A stretch of DNA of 64,000 nucleotides. Origin: Lepidostoma basale (lineage: Eukaryota; Arthropoda; Insecta; Trichoptera; Lepidostomatidae). Of the stretch, positions 33,005-62,400 are shown piece after piece. The DNA is taken from positions 341,001-405,000 of the forward strand of contig JAHDVF020000223.1 of NCBI GenBank assembly GCA_022606425.2, written 5' to 3'. A program made the position numbers and the translations under genes. Below the pieces are notes generated by a model, which was given only the letters and a program-made list of their open reading frames with translations, was not told where the DNA came from and searched no databases. Positions within the stretch are counted from its first letter, which is position 1, and every line of letters starts with the position of its first letter.

Positions 33005-33555
33005 ACAAAATGCTGGAACAGGTTGCAAAGTTTAGATATCTGGGAGTGGATCTGCTCGGTCAAAATGATCTTGTCAGTGAAACAATAGGACAAGTCAACA
33101 AGGCTTGGGCGGAATCAGGTTGTCTCAAGGATATAATATGGAAAAACAAGTATATGAGAACTGACAGTAAGGTCAGAATATATAAAACCTGCGTAAGGCC
33201 TATACTGACATATAGCATTAAGACCAGAGCGGATACCATAAGAACGAAGGCTAAGGTACGGGTGGCAGAGATGAGGACGCTGAGGATGATAGCAGGAAGG
33301 ACTATTCGAGATAGGATTAGGAACACGGTCATCCGCGAGATCTGTAAGGTGGAGGATGTCGTGAGATGGGGCAAACAACGCAGAAGATACTGGAATGCGC
33401 ACGTGCAGAGGATGGATCTCACCAGAATCCCATCAGATTCCTGCCGGCTGCCGTCGAGAGAGATAAAGAGAGATAGTTGGGAGTCAACCTCCCAAGAGAG
33501 GCCAGCCTGATTTCAGAAACATACCAAAGGTCTATTAGGAGAAGAAGCAGAAGAA
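33005..33555 (+). mobile_element. LINE fragment (family B), 166-codon frame
   Basis: Open from 33010 to 33510: MLEQVAKFRYLGVDLLGQND, KVRIYKTCVRPILTYSIKTR, KVRVAEMRTLRMIAGRT, VEDVVRWGKQRRRYWNAHVQ. It ends GAGAAGAAGCAGAAGAAGA. Region after the reverse transcriptase palm; the catalytic part is absent. Confidence 0.75.
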
Positions 33556-33850
33556 GATTTTCCCCTGTTGACTTTCAACATATCATTTAAGGTATTGTTT
33601 ACATTTTAGAAACTCACAGCATTGAGTTTTTATTAATCATTAAATATAGTTCTCCTATCACGAAGATATCAGATATTCAAAAGATATTTAGATAAACGAA
33701 CACAGTGTACACAATGGTTCGGTTTGTAAGCATAACACAAGCGGTTTGGAAGACTCCCTATGGATTAACGCGGGAATCAAATTATAATACACATGACATG
33801 ATAAAGGCAATCGAAGAGCTGTTTTGATTATCACGCGCTCAACAATTCAA

Positions 33851-52798
<18,948 letters not shown>

Positions 52799-53256
52799 CT
52801 GTTAAAAAAAATCTTGCATTCTAAAAGCATTTCAAATCACACTTAGCAATTTTTTTAGAACATCGCGATAAAACATTTTTTCGCTACATATTCTTAAATA
52901 ATAAACTATTCCGTTGTTAATGTGATCGTTAAAAAGTCCATATGATCGAATATAGAAATTTATAAAACATTTAAATGACCTTATGAAGTTTATATAGGAG
53001 AATGCATGCAGCATTCATGAAGTAGATGCTGCTAAACACCAAGTTTAAAGCACGTAACGGTATGGGAAATATTCATTAGCCTTCTCTTATTTTGACTAAT
53101 ATGGAATTTTAGTTGAAAATTAAACACTGTACCGCTTGCTAAATTCAAACGTTTGTATATTATTCCATGTACTGATCATTTCTACAAATGAAAATAATAT
53201 ATCGAATATATTTATAGTGAAAATCATTTTATCGTAATTTCAATAGTATAATTATG

Positions 53257-53262
53257 GAAGAG
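53257..53262. repeat. Target-site duplication of BEL element, left
   Basis: GAAGAG, repeated at 60552-60557 right after the second LTR. BEL/Pao elements usually duplicate five bases, so the sixth may be chance. Confidence 0.8.
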
Positions 53263-53936
53263 TGTAACGGACCGGATTCTCCTCCACGTTTTAAATAGGA
53301 ATAATATGTTGTATGATTTATATGTTTGTAAAATAATAAAGACTTATATGTCCTAAAGATAATCGAGAAATGTTTAATATTTAAGTTTATTTTATATTTC
53401 ATTATTGATATTGTTCTTTGTGTATTGTATGATTTTGTATTGTGAAATAAATGAGTGTAGCAGCGTACGAAGTCTCACAGGAGTCAAATAGAAATTACGG
53501 ATTTAACCGAGGAAACATTTTGAGTACATCTGCCAGACGGACGGTGTAGCAAGCAAACAGAGCCGAGTGGCCGGCCGGCACGTAAATATGCCGCGAGGCC
53601 TCGTGGCGGCGACCAATCACAGACGCCGTTACAATAGCCAATCACCGAGGCCGCTTTCAGCGGCCAATTACAAGTGATCATAATTAACACTAATCGTCGA
53701 CAACACGGTATCGCTGGCAGGTACTTAAGCGTCTCGGTTTTCTCGGTCAAGTCACCTCTCTGCTCCACTACTACCTGAAGACTTCTACCTGCTACTACTA
53801 CTACGAAACGTATCTCTGCCTTTCTCTTCGAATATAAAACGTATCTCTTCGAAATTAAAAGTATCACTACGCTCCGGAGCCTGCAGGGACCTGCGACCTA
53901 TAGAAAAGTCAATACAGTCCACTTACGTACGCAACA
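53263..53936 (+). repeat. BEL element 5' LTR
   Basis: Starts TGTAACGGACCGGATTCTCC, ends TACGTACGCAACA. Contains AATAAA near 53447 and a GC-rich second half with CCAATCA boxes. Its minus strand has a chance 127-codon frame. Confidence 0.93.
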
Positions 53937-53960
53937 TTTGGTCCTTCGACGGCGGATAAG
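53937..53960 (+). promoter_or_regulatory. Putative primer-binding site
   Basis: TTTGGTCCTTCGACGGCGGA directly follows the 5' LTR, where a host tRNA 3' end would prime minus-strand synthesis. The tRNA was not determined. Confidence 0.45.
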
Positions 53961-54221
53961 GCCCCTGCACCCCGGAGAACTACAGTCTTCAAACCTACAG
54001 CAGAGAGGCCGGTGTGCAGACCGCACATCGTCAGAACTGCTGCTTACTCGTCACGCTGCGTCGCCGGACCGGAACGCGAACGACTTCGCCCTCCACCGGG
54101 ACTACAGCCACCGAGAACTAGCCGCAGTATAAACGCTGCATCGCCGGACCGGAACGCGAACGGCTTCGCCTCCACCGGGATAACAGCTATCAACGACAGA
54201 CGTCGTATCAAAGAGTTTCCG

Positions 54222-54770
54222 ATGTCTCAATCATCGGAAAAGGGAAAAATGCCGATGGGAACGCGTCAACGAAAGGCGGCCGAGGAGGAACGAGCTACGC
54301 CAGCAGAGATGGAGTCTACTTCCAGTGAAGCTTCTGGCAGCTCGGACTACAATTCCATGAAGGAGCTGGCACGCACAACAAGGGAAGGAAATTCCAAAAT
54401 ACTGGAGCTATTGCAGAACCAGCAATCACAGATGGCAGCCAGAGATGAACGGATTGCAGCCAAAGATGAACTGATGCTTGAACTGCTAACACAACTGGTA
54501 AGAAAACAAATTCCAGTGACCGCATCTCCAGTGATAACTACAACTCCAGAGACCGCATCCCTGATGGCCGCAACTCCAGTGACCGCATCCCTGATGACCG
54601 CAACTCCAGTGACCGCATCCCTGATGGCTACAACTCCAGTGACCGCATCATCAGTGACCGCATCCCTGATGACCGCAACTCCAGTGACCGCATCCCTGAT
54701 GGCTACAACTCCAGTGACCGCATCATCAGTGACCGCATCCCTGATGACCGCATCTCAGATGACCGCGTGA
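54222..54770 (+). CDS. BEL Gag N-terminus, ends early in repeats
   Basis: The likely start is the ATG at 54222 (MSQSSEKGKMPMGTRQRKAA), the first in good context of the open frame. It holds a short coiled coil (ARTTREGNSKILELLQNQQS, QMAARDERIAAKDELMLELL) and then Thr/Ala/Ser-rich repeats. A TGA at 54768-54770 inside the repeats stops it; the remainder of the polyprotein continues in the next frame from 54781, so a length change in the repeats is the simplest cause. Confidence 0.75.
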   Translation: MSQSSEKGKMPMGTRQRKAAEEERATPAEMESTSSEASGSSDYNSMKELARTTREGNSKILELLQNQQSQMAARDERIAAKDELMLELLTQLVRKQIPVTASPVITTTPETASLMAATPVTASLMTATPVTASLMATTPVTASSVTASLMTATPVTASLMATTPVTASSVTASLMTASQMTA

Positions 54771-54865
54771 CCGCATCCAGATGACCGCAGTGACCGCATC
54801 TTCGATAACCGAATCTCCAGTGACCGCATCTCAGATGACCACATCACCGATGACTGCTGCATATG
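54510..54865 (+). repeat. Minisatellite in Gag, ~30-bp units
   Basis: Units such as ACTCCAGTGACCGCATCCCT plus GATGGCTACA or variants, about a dozen, encoding TPVTASLMA-like repeats. Unit length varies, which brings the frame change near 54770. Confidence 0.85.
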
Positions 54866-57800
54866 TTCCCGTATCACAATGGTCTGAACGTGGACATCCA
54901 ATCCCACCAGTGCAAGGACAGCTTCCAACAAATCCAATCCAGCAGTTCGCCCAGCCATCATGGGCTGGTCCTAGCCGCCCTGCACAGGAAGGAAGCACCC
55001 ACTCAACTGCAACCCCGTGGTCGGTAGGAGCTGGCTTCGCAGCTCAAACCGATCAAATGCGAGATTGGATTGGCGCATATTCTGGACATGCTCCATCATA
55101 CCCGTATCAGAGGAGTGCCCCACCATCACCCCTGCCTGAGTTCAACGGAGATCCAGCGATGTGGCCTCTGTTTAAGAATGCTTTCTACGCTTCAACCGAA
55201 GCAGAGAGATTATCAGAGGCTGATAACTTGGCTCGCCTACAACGAGCATTAAAGGGAGAAGCTCTCAAGATGGTACGAGGAGTGATGCTGGAGCCTAGAG
55301 ATGTCAACGCAGCAATGATGGGCCTGGACATGCTGTTCGGGGACCAGACTCAAGTGGTGCGGCAACTACTCCAGGAGGCAGCAAAATTGCAACCACTCTC
55401 CATTGAGTGCACGCGGAAAGAGGCGGTGTCCCTAGCCCTCCGCATCCGATCCATTGTAACGACTTCGGACCGGCTCAACGGAACCACGCTCAGCACAACA
55501 GACCTGCGGATGCTGAGCGAAAAGATGCCACCCACTTGGAGACATGAGTGGTGGCGACTGATACGAGAAGGGTCAGTCAGCGAGTCAGGGGCGAAGCTCG
55601 CCGACTTTGCTTTATGGCGCGCGGGGGATATAAAGGGCTCCGCGCCGGCAACGCACCCCGCTAGAAGCGAGGTTAGAAAAAGTACAAAGCAGCAGGTGCA
55701 CGCCGTAGCGACAACGAACCCGCGAAAAGTGAAAAAGTGCGCGATCTGCCCGGCAGACCACAAACTTGCGTCGTGTGGATTATTCATCCAAAAAAGTGTA
55801 GATGAAAGGTGGGAAGTTGTTCGCAAAAACAATTTGTGCTTCGTATGCTTAACGCACGGACATAGGGCACCCGATTGCAGAAGTAAACAGGAATGTTCTA
55901 AGTGTAATCGCCGCCACCACGAAACGCTGCATAAAGAACCGGCAAACAGCAGCACTCGGAGGGAAGCCGACCATACAGAAGAGTACGTAATGCATACGTA
56001 CGACGGCAGCAATCCTGTTCTACTAAAGGTGGTTCCGGTCACAGTGAAGGGCCCGCTCGGGACATTGGACGTATATGCGCTGCTTGATGAAGGGTCCACC
56101 ATCACGCTTATCGACGCGAAACTCGCGGAACATATAGGCGTGCAGGGACCGGAACACCCACTGCGGATTCATGGAGCGAACGACATGTGCACCAAAGAGA
56201 GGGCCTCACAGCGAGTCTCCCTAGTCTTGCACAGCGATAATCGCCGATTTTCTATTACCGCCAACACGGTGCACGGGTTTCGCCTTCCCAGCCAGATGTG
56301 CGGATCTAAACAACAGGTCACTCCGTGTATCCTAATTGGTCAGGATCACGGCCACTTAATAGTGACCCGGGAGATTAAAAATGATACGAAAGGCTACTTG
56401 CGCTCTCGCACAGCGCTAGGATGGACAACGCACGGCGCCCCTAGAGGAACACCATCTACCACCCGTGCCACCACTCTCACCATTCACGCGGAACGCGAAT
56501 CGGAAGACTCGCGTCTGGACCTGCTTATGAAGGAGAGTTATGCTGTTGACGCCCTCGGAATTAGGGTTACGGAGAGAACCCACAGCAACGACGCCCGCGC
56601 TTCAAGCACCATGAAGGAGACAACCCGTCAACTAGAAAACGGGCAGTGGGAGACCGGCCTGCTATGGCGAGAAGAGGGCTCTAGCCTTCCCGATGGCCGT
56701 CCTTGCGCTCTTAATAGATTAAAGAGCGTAGAATCGAGAATGAAAGCCGACCCACAGTTTTCGGTCGCGTACAAAGAAAAAATGCGCAGTTACGTAACTA
56801 AAGGTTACGCGCGCGAATTGGTCGGACACGACTCACAAGTTGACGGGAGCCGAAAATGGTACCTACCGCACTTTGCAGTAATACATCCCCAGAAACCGGG
56901 CAAATTACGGATCGTGTTCGACGCGGCGAGCAAGTGCCGCGGCGTCAGCCTAAACGATAGGTTGCTCCCGGGTCCCGACCTACTGTCATCATTAATGGGA
57001 AATATCATCCGATTCCGGGAGGGCAAGATTGCTATGGCGGCAGACATCCGAGAGATGTTCCTGCAGATAAAGATCAGGGAAGAGGATCAGGACTCTCAGC
57101 GGTTCTTATGGAGAGAAAACCCGGGTGACGAAATCAAAGAGTACGTAATGACGTCGATGATTTTCGGAGCGACGTGCTCGCCCAGCTCGGCGCAGTACGT
57201 AAGGAATCTGATCGCCGATAACCACAGACATACTCACCCAGCCGCAGCAGACGCCATCACGAGGAAGTTTTATATGGATGATTTCCTGGATGCCACGGAT
57301 TCACTCACGGAGGCTATAGAGATTGCAAAGGACATAACCGAGGTCCTTAGCAGCGGAGGATTCTACTTAACAAATTGGACTTCAAACGACAAGAGAATCC
57401 TCGACTCAACTACGACGCGCAAAGATCTCATAACTATGTCGCAAGGCACGGCGACCGAGCGAGTCCTCGGACTCTCGTGGAACCCCACGAGCGACACGTT
57501 TGCATTCGACCTCGGCTCACTCAAAGAAATCGAGGAAGAGGTGCCGACAAAGAGGCGAGTGCTAAGCACAGTGATGCGGATCTTTGATCCTCTCGGATTC
57601 CTGACATGCCTACTAGTACGTGGAAAGATCCTACTGCAGGAAATATGGCGCCTACGAATCGACTGGGACGAAGAAATACCCGCGGCCCAACAAACTAAAT
57701 GGAAGGAGTGGCTGCAGCTGATGACCACCACCCCTTTCACAATTCCACGGTGTGTCACACTCAAAAAGGACGAGAACGCGACGCTGCACGTATTCTGTGA

Positions 57801-59157
57801 CGCTTCGGAGTTAGCGTATTGCGCCGTAGCGTACCTCGTGCAAGACGGGGGGAGGCACGTGAGACTCGTCGCCAGCAAAGCTCGAGTGGCACCACTGCGA
57901 GCTACGTCGATCCCAAGGCTGGAGCTGCAAGCGGCACTCATCGCGGCAAGACTGGCCGCCACCATCCGGAATGAAACGACATGTCGGATAAACCGCTCCG
58001 TCTACTGGACGGACTCCACCACTGTTCTGTGCTGGCTCCGTTCGGATCCCCGCACCTACTCCACCTTCGTGGCTAACAGACTGGGTGAAATCGACGAGAC
58101 AACCACCCCGGCGGACTGGAGATGGGTGCCCTCTAAATTAAATCCAGCCGACTTGGGAACGCGAGATGGCAGCCTTCCCGACGTGACACCGGAGGGAAGA
58201 TGGTTCAAGGGACCACCATTCTTAAAAAATAAAGAAGAAGAATGGCCGACAGAACGAGCCGCCCTACCCAAGGATGAAGACCTCGAGAGGAAACGCTTTG
58301 TTGGGACCACCGTGACCACAGTGACCACGGCCAACAGCCTGCCTGACATCTCCCGTTTCTCATCCTGGTCAAGGCTGATACGAGCCACTGGATGGGTACG
58401 CAGGTTCATAGAAAGATGCAGATCCCCTGCGTACATGCCCGGACGAACGGAACTGACCGCAGGGGAGATATCTCTGGCCGAGATATCTTGGATAAAGCAC
58501 TCGCAACTGGAGTCCTTTACCGAAGAAGTCATCAACATTAAAGCGCAGAAAACGATCCCGAGGAACAGTCGCCTCAGTCAGTTAAACATATTCGCCGATT
58601 GCCACGGAATATTGCGAATGGGATCGCGCCTAATAAACCCGGACCTACCCGTCGGTCAGCAAAGTCCGATAATACTAGATGGAAGGCATCCTTACACGCG
58701 CCTTGTGATCCGGCACTACCACGAGCGAGCGGGGCACGGGAGCGCAGAACGCACGCTCAGCGACACATTGGCACAATTCTACATATTGGGGCAACGATCG
58801 GCAATCCGCAAAATCACAAGACAATGCGTGGTTTGCCGATTGAAAAGAGGTACACCCACCGCCCCGCAAATGGCCCCTCTCCCGATTGACAGGACGACAG
58901 CAAGGGAGGCTCCCTTCACCCGAAGCGGAATGGACTTCTTCGGGCCAATCTCCGTCACAGTAGGGCGAAGACACGAAAAACGATACGGTGTGTTATTCAC
59001 ATGTCTTGCCACACGCGCAGTACACCTCGAGATTGCGCATTCGCTAACTAGCGACTCGGCCATCCAGGCGATCCGAAGACTGGCAGCCAGAAGGGTCATC
59101 CGACCACCATCTACTCGGATAACGGGACGAACCTACGAGGAGCTGCCGCGGAGATGA
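54781..59157 (+). CDS. BEL Gag-Pol polyprotein, main frame
   Basis: 1458 codons open. Order: rest of Gag (FNGDPAMWPLFKNAFYAS, DUF1759 type) to about 55600; zinc knuckles CAIC..C, CFVCLTHGHRAPDC and CSKCNRRHH (55735-55930); aspartic protease with YALLDEGSTITLID (56077 on; DEG instead of DTG is seen in this group); reverse transcriptase with KLRIVFDAASK, MAADIREMFLQI and the catalytic FYMDDFLDA (57268-57294); the FDPLGFLTCLLVRGK domain (Peptidase_A17 type); RNase H with HVFCDASELAYCAVAY and YWTDSTTVL; the integrase HHCC zinc finger (HYHERAGHGS..CVVCRLKRG, 58713-58850) and first core aspartate in GMDFFGP. The frame is lost in the integrase core near 59090, shortly before the second aspartate. 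Confidence 0.92.
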   Translation: MTAVTASSITESPVTASQMTTSPMTAAYVPVSQWSERGHPIPPVQGQLPTNPIQQFAQPSWAGPSRPAQEGSTHSTATPWSVGAGFAAQTDQMRDWIGAYSGHAPSYPYQRSAPPSPLPEFNGDPAMWPLFKNAFYASTEAERLSEADNLARLQRALKGEALKMVRGVMLEPRDVNAAMMGLDMLFGDQTQVVRQLLQEAAKLQPLSIECTRKEAVSLALRIRSIVTTSDRLNGTTLSTTDLRMLSEKMPPTWRHEWWRLIREGSVSESGAKLADFALWRAGDIKGSAPATHPARSEVRKSTKQQVHAVATTNPRKVKKCAICPADHKLASCGLFIQKSVDERWEVVRKNNLCFVCLTHGHRAPDCRSKQECSKCNRRHHETLHKEPANSSTRREADHTEEYVMHTYDGSNPVLLKVVPVTVKGPLGTLDVYALLDEGSTITLIDAKLAEHIGVQGPEHPLRIHGANDMCTKERASQRVSLVLHSDNRRFSITANTVHGFRLPSQMCGSKQQVTPCILIGQDHGHLIVTREIKNDTKGYLRSRTALGWTTHGAPRGTPSTTRATTLTIHAERESEDSRLDLLMKESYAVDALGIRVTERTHSNDARASSTMKETTRQLENGQWETGLLWREEGSSLPDGRPCALNRLKSVESRMKADPQFSVAYKEKMRSYVTKGYARELVGHDSQVDGSRKWYLPHFAVIHPQKPGKLRIVFDAASKCRGVSLNDRLLPGPDLLSSLMGNIIRFREGKIAMAADIREMFLQIKIREEDQDSQRFLWRENPGDEIKEYVMTSMIFGATCSPSSAQYVRNLIADNHRHTHPAAADAITRKFYMDDFLDATDSLTEAIEIAKDITEVLSSGGFYLTNWTSNDKRILDSTTTRKDLITMSQGTATERVLGLSWNPTSDTFAFDLGSLKEIEEEVPTKRRVLSTVMRIFDPLGFLTCLLVRGKILLQEIWRLRIDWDEEIPAAQQTKWKEWLQLMTTTPFTIPRCVTLKKDENATLHVFCDASELAYCAVAYLVQDGGRHVRLVASKARVAPLRATSIPRLELQAALIAARLAATIRNETTCRINRSVYWTDSTTVLCWLRSDPRTYSTFVANRLGEIDETTTPADWRWVPSKLNPADLGTRDGSLPDVTPEGRWFKGPPFLKNKEEEWPTERAALPKDEDLERKRFVGTTVTTVTTANSLPDISRFSSWSRLIRATGWVRRFIERCRSPAYMPGRTELTAGEISLAEISWIKHSQLESFTEEVINIKAQKTIPRNSRLSQLNIFADCHGILRMGSRLINPDLPVGQQSPIILDGRHPYTRLVIRHYHERAGHGSAERTLSDTLAQFYILGQRSAIRKITRQCVVCRLKRGTPTAPQMAPLPIDRTTAREAPFTRSGMDFFGPISVTVGRRHEKRYGVLFTCLATRAVHLEIAHSLTSDSAIQAIRRLAARRVIRPPSTRITGRTYEELPRR

Positions 59158-59684
59158 GGATGGCTATAAAAGAATTCACCGCAAGCGACGACTTTCAAGC
59201 CGCACTCGCTAACCGCGGCGTTGAGTGGAAGTTTATTCCCCCGGCAGCACCACACATGGGAGGCTGCTGGGAGCGACTCATTCGATCAGTTAAAATCGGC
59301 CTAGAAACAATGCTAAAAGATCGACATCCCCACGAAGAAACATTGAAAACTGCGCTGGCGGAAGTAGAATTTACAGTGAACAACCGGCCTTTAACCCACA
59401 TCTCCGTGGACCATAGGGACGAGGCACCGCTCACCCCTAACCACTTCTTAATAGGCACAGCGGGGCTGATGCCCCACCTGGCGCATTACCAAAGAGCAGA
59501 CGAGAAAATATGTCTTAAAAAAGAGTGGCAGAAAGCTCAACGTTTCGCCGACATGTTTTGGCGTAGGTGGTCTGTTGGCAGGGGGGTTAGGCCCGCCGCA
59601 TTGGAACGCGAGGACCGCGGATCGATCCCGCGCCAGTGCGTTTTCGAATGTCATATTAAAGGCATCACAACTAATTTAAATTAG
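59154..59684 (+). CDS. BEL integrase end and C-terminal domain, shifted frame
   Basis: 176 codons continuing the integrase core after a frame break: NRGVEWKFIPPAAPHMGGCW holds the last catalytic glutamate region (ERLIRSVK), then the BEL/Pao C-terminal domain (VNNRPLTHIS, LTPNHFLIG, FADMFWRRW). After 59570 family similarity stops for about 150 bp; similarity to the family's usual end (DGQVRTATIKTT, YTRPVIKL) resumes at about 59730 in another frame. So the C-terminus is interrupted. Confidence 0.8.
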   Translation: MRMAIKEFTASDDFQAALANRGVEWKFIPPAAPHMGGCWERLIRSVKIGLETMLKDRHPHEETLKTALAEVEFTVNNRPLTHISVDHRDEAPLTPNHFLIGTAGLMPHLAHYQRADEKICLKKEWQKAQRFADMFWRRWSVGRGVRPAALEREDRGSIPRQCVFECHIKGITTNLN

Positions 59685-59725
59685 TTTAGAAAAGTAGCAA
59701 TAGAGCTACTAACCATCACGGCAGT
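59571..59725 (+). other. Non-homologous patch with tRNA T-arm-like sequence
   Basis: CGCGG-ATCGATC-CCGCG (59615-59631) is a perfect 5-bp stem with a 7-base loop, and GATCGATCC fits the pol III B box. It lies where the C-terminal domain should continue and is followed by ATTTAAATTAG. Could be a SINE head captured by the element. Confidence 0.35.
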
Positions 59726-59869
59726 TCACACGGCAGCCGACGGACAAGTCCGCACGGCAACTATCAAGACGACACAGGCGGAGTACACTCGCCCCGTGAT
59801 CAAGCTGGTCATCATCCACAGGGAAGAACCAGAATCCGATCATGCTGAGGGTGAAGGCTAGCGCTCCAC

Positions 59870-59877
59870 GGGGGGAG
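59870..59877 (+). promoter_or_regulatory. Polypurine tract
   Basis: GGGGGGAG immediately before the 3' LTR, the expected primer site for plus-strand synthesis. Confidence 0.8.
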
Positions 59878-60551
59878 TGTAACGGACCGGATTCTCCTCC
59901 ACGTTTTAAATAGGAATAATATGTTGTATGATTTATATGTTTGTAAAATAATAAAGACTTATATGTCCTAAAGATAATCGAGAAATGTTTAATATTTAAG
60001 TTTATTTTATATTTCATTATTGATATTGTTCTTTGTGTATTGTATGATTTTGTATTGTGAAATAAATGAGTGTAGCAGCGTACGAAGTCTCACAGGAGTC
60101 AAATAGAAATTACGGATTTAACCGAGGAAACATTTTGAGTACATCTGCCAGACGGACGGTGTAGCAAGCAAACAGAGCCGAGTGGCCGGCCGGCACGTAA
60201 ATATGCCGCGAGGCCTCGTGGCGGCGACCAATCACAGACGCCGTTACAATAGCCAATCACCGAGGCCGCTTTCAGCGGCCAATTACAAGTGATCATAATT
60301 AACACTAATCGTCGACAACACGGTATCGCTGGCAGGTACTTAAGCGTCTCGGTTTTCTCGGTCAAGTCACCTCTCTGCTCCACTACTACCTGAAGACTTC
60401 TACCTGCTACTACTACTACGAAACGTATCTCTGCCTTTCTCTTCGAATATAAAACGTATCTCTTCGAAATTAAAAGTATCACTACGCTCCGGAGCCTGCA
60501 GGGACCTGCGACCTATAGAAAAGTCAATACAGTCCACTTACGTACGCAACA
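59878..60551 (+). repeat. BEL element 3' LTR
   Basis: Same length and, by eye, the same sequence as the 5' LTR, including the chance 127-codon antisense frame. Ends GCAACA, followed by the GAAGAG duplication. Confidence 0.93.
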
Positions 60552-61160
60552 GAAGAGGTTGGTTATGTAAGTTATTAAACCAGTGCTTGGAGGAGGGATA
60601 TTCGCCGCTAGACTGGAGGAGAGCAGGTATTATGCCCCTGTACAAAGGAAAAGGATCGCGTATAGAATGTGGAAACCAATGAGCTATTAGTCTTTTGAGT
60701 GTCGATGGTAAAGACTATAGCAGAATTTTAATAGAAAGGGTAAGAAAATTGACGAGTGATAAAGTTTGGCAAGGTGCCTTTATGAGGCTCTGCGTATGAT
60801 AGTGTCAAATGAAAATATAAGAAGTGAATGCGGTGCGAATGATGGTGCTATGAACAAAATAATGAAAGGATCATTAAGATGATTTGGACATATGGAAAGA
60901 ATGAATGAAGAAAGAATGATAAAAAAGTATTTGTTAACGATGTAAATGGAACTGAGGAAGACCGAGGAAAACGTGGCACCATAAAAAAAATCAAATATTG
61001 AATGTCGGCCATGTGAGGAGTCAGAGAAATCGACGCGCGTACATGACACGATATATGAATGTTGAGGAATCGATAGAAATGTGTCAGGAAAGAAAAGTGT
61101 GGCAGTCCATTCTTTCTGCCTACTCCTTCGAGGAGACGGCGTGATGGTTAGTTATTTTTT
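60552..61160 (+). mobile_element. LINE family A with internal deletion
   Basis: Starts with LLNQCLEEGYSPLDWRRAGI and GKGSRIECGN, runs to KVWQGAFM, then jumps to SNENIRSECGANDGAMNKIM (60820), skipping the polymerase core. Ends GGAGACGGCGTGATGGTTAG. Stops and frameshifts are present. Confidence 0.75.
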
Positions 61161-61164
61161 TTTT

Positions 61165-61500
61165 GAAAGTTATTCTTCTTCATGGTTAAGGCCTTGTGGC
61201 ATGTTGTTGTTTGTATCAGATCCCTTCTTGAGAAGTGAACTACCAGCTGTCTTTCTATGTTTAAGGAAGTCGTTCCTGAGATCTGCTTCCTTGGGGTGAA
61301 CCATATCTTATCGCTCTTGTTTATTTCTAAATTCTACCAGTCTAGTCACATGGTTATAGGACATCCTTCTCTACCGCTCCAAATGTATAACCTCCGAATT
61401 TCTTGTTTTGATTATCTTGTCTTCATTTCACTGGTTAGAAGGAGGCTTTTGGTTCTGGCAGTATCAAAACTGGATTCTATTCTACAGAACATTTAATGCA
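61165..61500 (-). repeat. Possible decayed LINE fragment
   Basis: The minus strand has words such as KTRNSEVIHLERQRRMSYNH in a broken frame, like the post-polymerase region of other LINEs here. Uncertain. Confidence 0.3.
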
Positions 61501-61644
61501 TTTTTCTAAATATTTAACGTCCGTTTACAAGAAACAGCTTTTTAATTCATAAACGCGACCAATGAAAAAAGTAAAACAAAGTATTTTATAGTCATTTTTT
61601 TGCCCGAAACACTATAATAACAACAACATTGGCCTACAGTCTAC

Positions 61645-62050
61645 AATATAGGCTCCGGCCTCCTCCAGAATTCTTCGCTACTCTCCCCGGTTCATCACCC
61701 GCATTCTCCAGTTTGTAACACCAACGGCCTGAGGTACCCCTTCACAATATCCATCCACTTCAGTTTTGGCTTTCCTACACTTCGCTTTCCATCTGGTCGT
61801 GTATTGAGTCTCTTCCCTGGGATTCGATCTTCTTCCATTTGCTGAATGTGTCCCAACCATATAAGATGCTGTGTTTTTATAAACTCGTTGTAAAGTCCTT
61901 CCAGCTCTGGGTTATACCTCACTCTCCACATTCCACCTTCACAGAGAGGCCCAAAGATTTTTCTCAACACCTTTCTTCCAAAGACTAGCAGCGCATTTTC
62001 GTCCCTTTTGCTTATTACCCAACACTCCGCTCTTTATACAAGTACAAGTC
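61645..62050 (-). mobile_element. LINE fragment (family F), 91-codon frame
   Basis: Open 61970-61695: MLRKIFGPLCEGGMWRVRYN, YNEFIKTQHLIWLGHIQQME, KRSVGKPKLKWMDIVKGYL. Same general architecture as families A-E but a distinct sequence. Confidence 0.7.
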
Positions 62051-62139
62051 TATGGTGCGGAGTATTGGAAAACGATATAATACTTCGAAACACTATGATC
62101 ATTCAACATTAAACAAAGAGTTTTAAAATTTAACAGTTA

Positions 62140-62400
62140 ATAAAATATTTTTCATGGGATATTGGTGACAACGTAAATATTTTGAAGTTTAATTATACTT
62201 TATGGGAGTGATATGTTTCGCCTTGCTAAGAGATTATCAAATGTCATTTGTTTATACCAGTTGTTACCAAATTTGTTGTTTATACATATAAAGCGAAACA
62301 TGTCACTCGCACTTGATGACGCCAACGTTAGTAGAAACAGCTTTCGCGACAATATTATGAAAATAAAATAAATATAATGTGATAGCACAACAGTGTTTTT
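62140..62400. repeat. Repeat family H with GAAAC..TCGCGACA end
   Basis: TTTATGGGAGTGATATGTTT and CGCCTTGCTAAGAGATTATC, then inverted AAGCGAAACATGTCACTCGC and TTGATGACGCCAACG..GAAACAGCTTTCGCGACA. Links family H to the type at 8370. Confidence 0.5.

Larger units (their letters stand above)
53263..60551 (+). mobile_element. BEL/Pao LTR retrotransposon, 7.3 kb
   Basis: Two 674-bp LTRs (53263-53936, 59878-60551) that begin TGTAACGG and end GCAACA and look identical by eye. The internal part runs from a Gag region through zinc knuckles, protease, reverse transcriptase, RNase H, integrase and the C-terminal domain typical of BEL/Pao. Purine tract GGGGGGAG (59870-59877) precedes the 3' LTR. The body is much more GC-rich than the host DNA. 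The reading frame is broken at three places. Oriented opposite to TMC. Confidence 0.95.

Noticed and set aside
33010..33510. 166-codon frame as a host gene near the TMC 3' end
   Set aside because: The protein is a LINE reverse transcriptase C-terminus seen in several other places in the window.
53484..53867. 127-codon minus-strand frame, identical at 60099-60482
   Set aside because: It lies wholly within the two LTRs and is repeated because the LTRs are; no protein similarity is seen.
55350..56105. 251-codon minus-strand frame within the BEL element
   Set aside because: Shadow of the Gag-Pol frame in GC-rich sequence. The same applies to frames at 57363-57965, 58056-58538 and 58675-59099.
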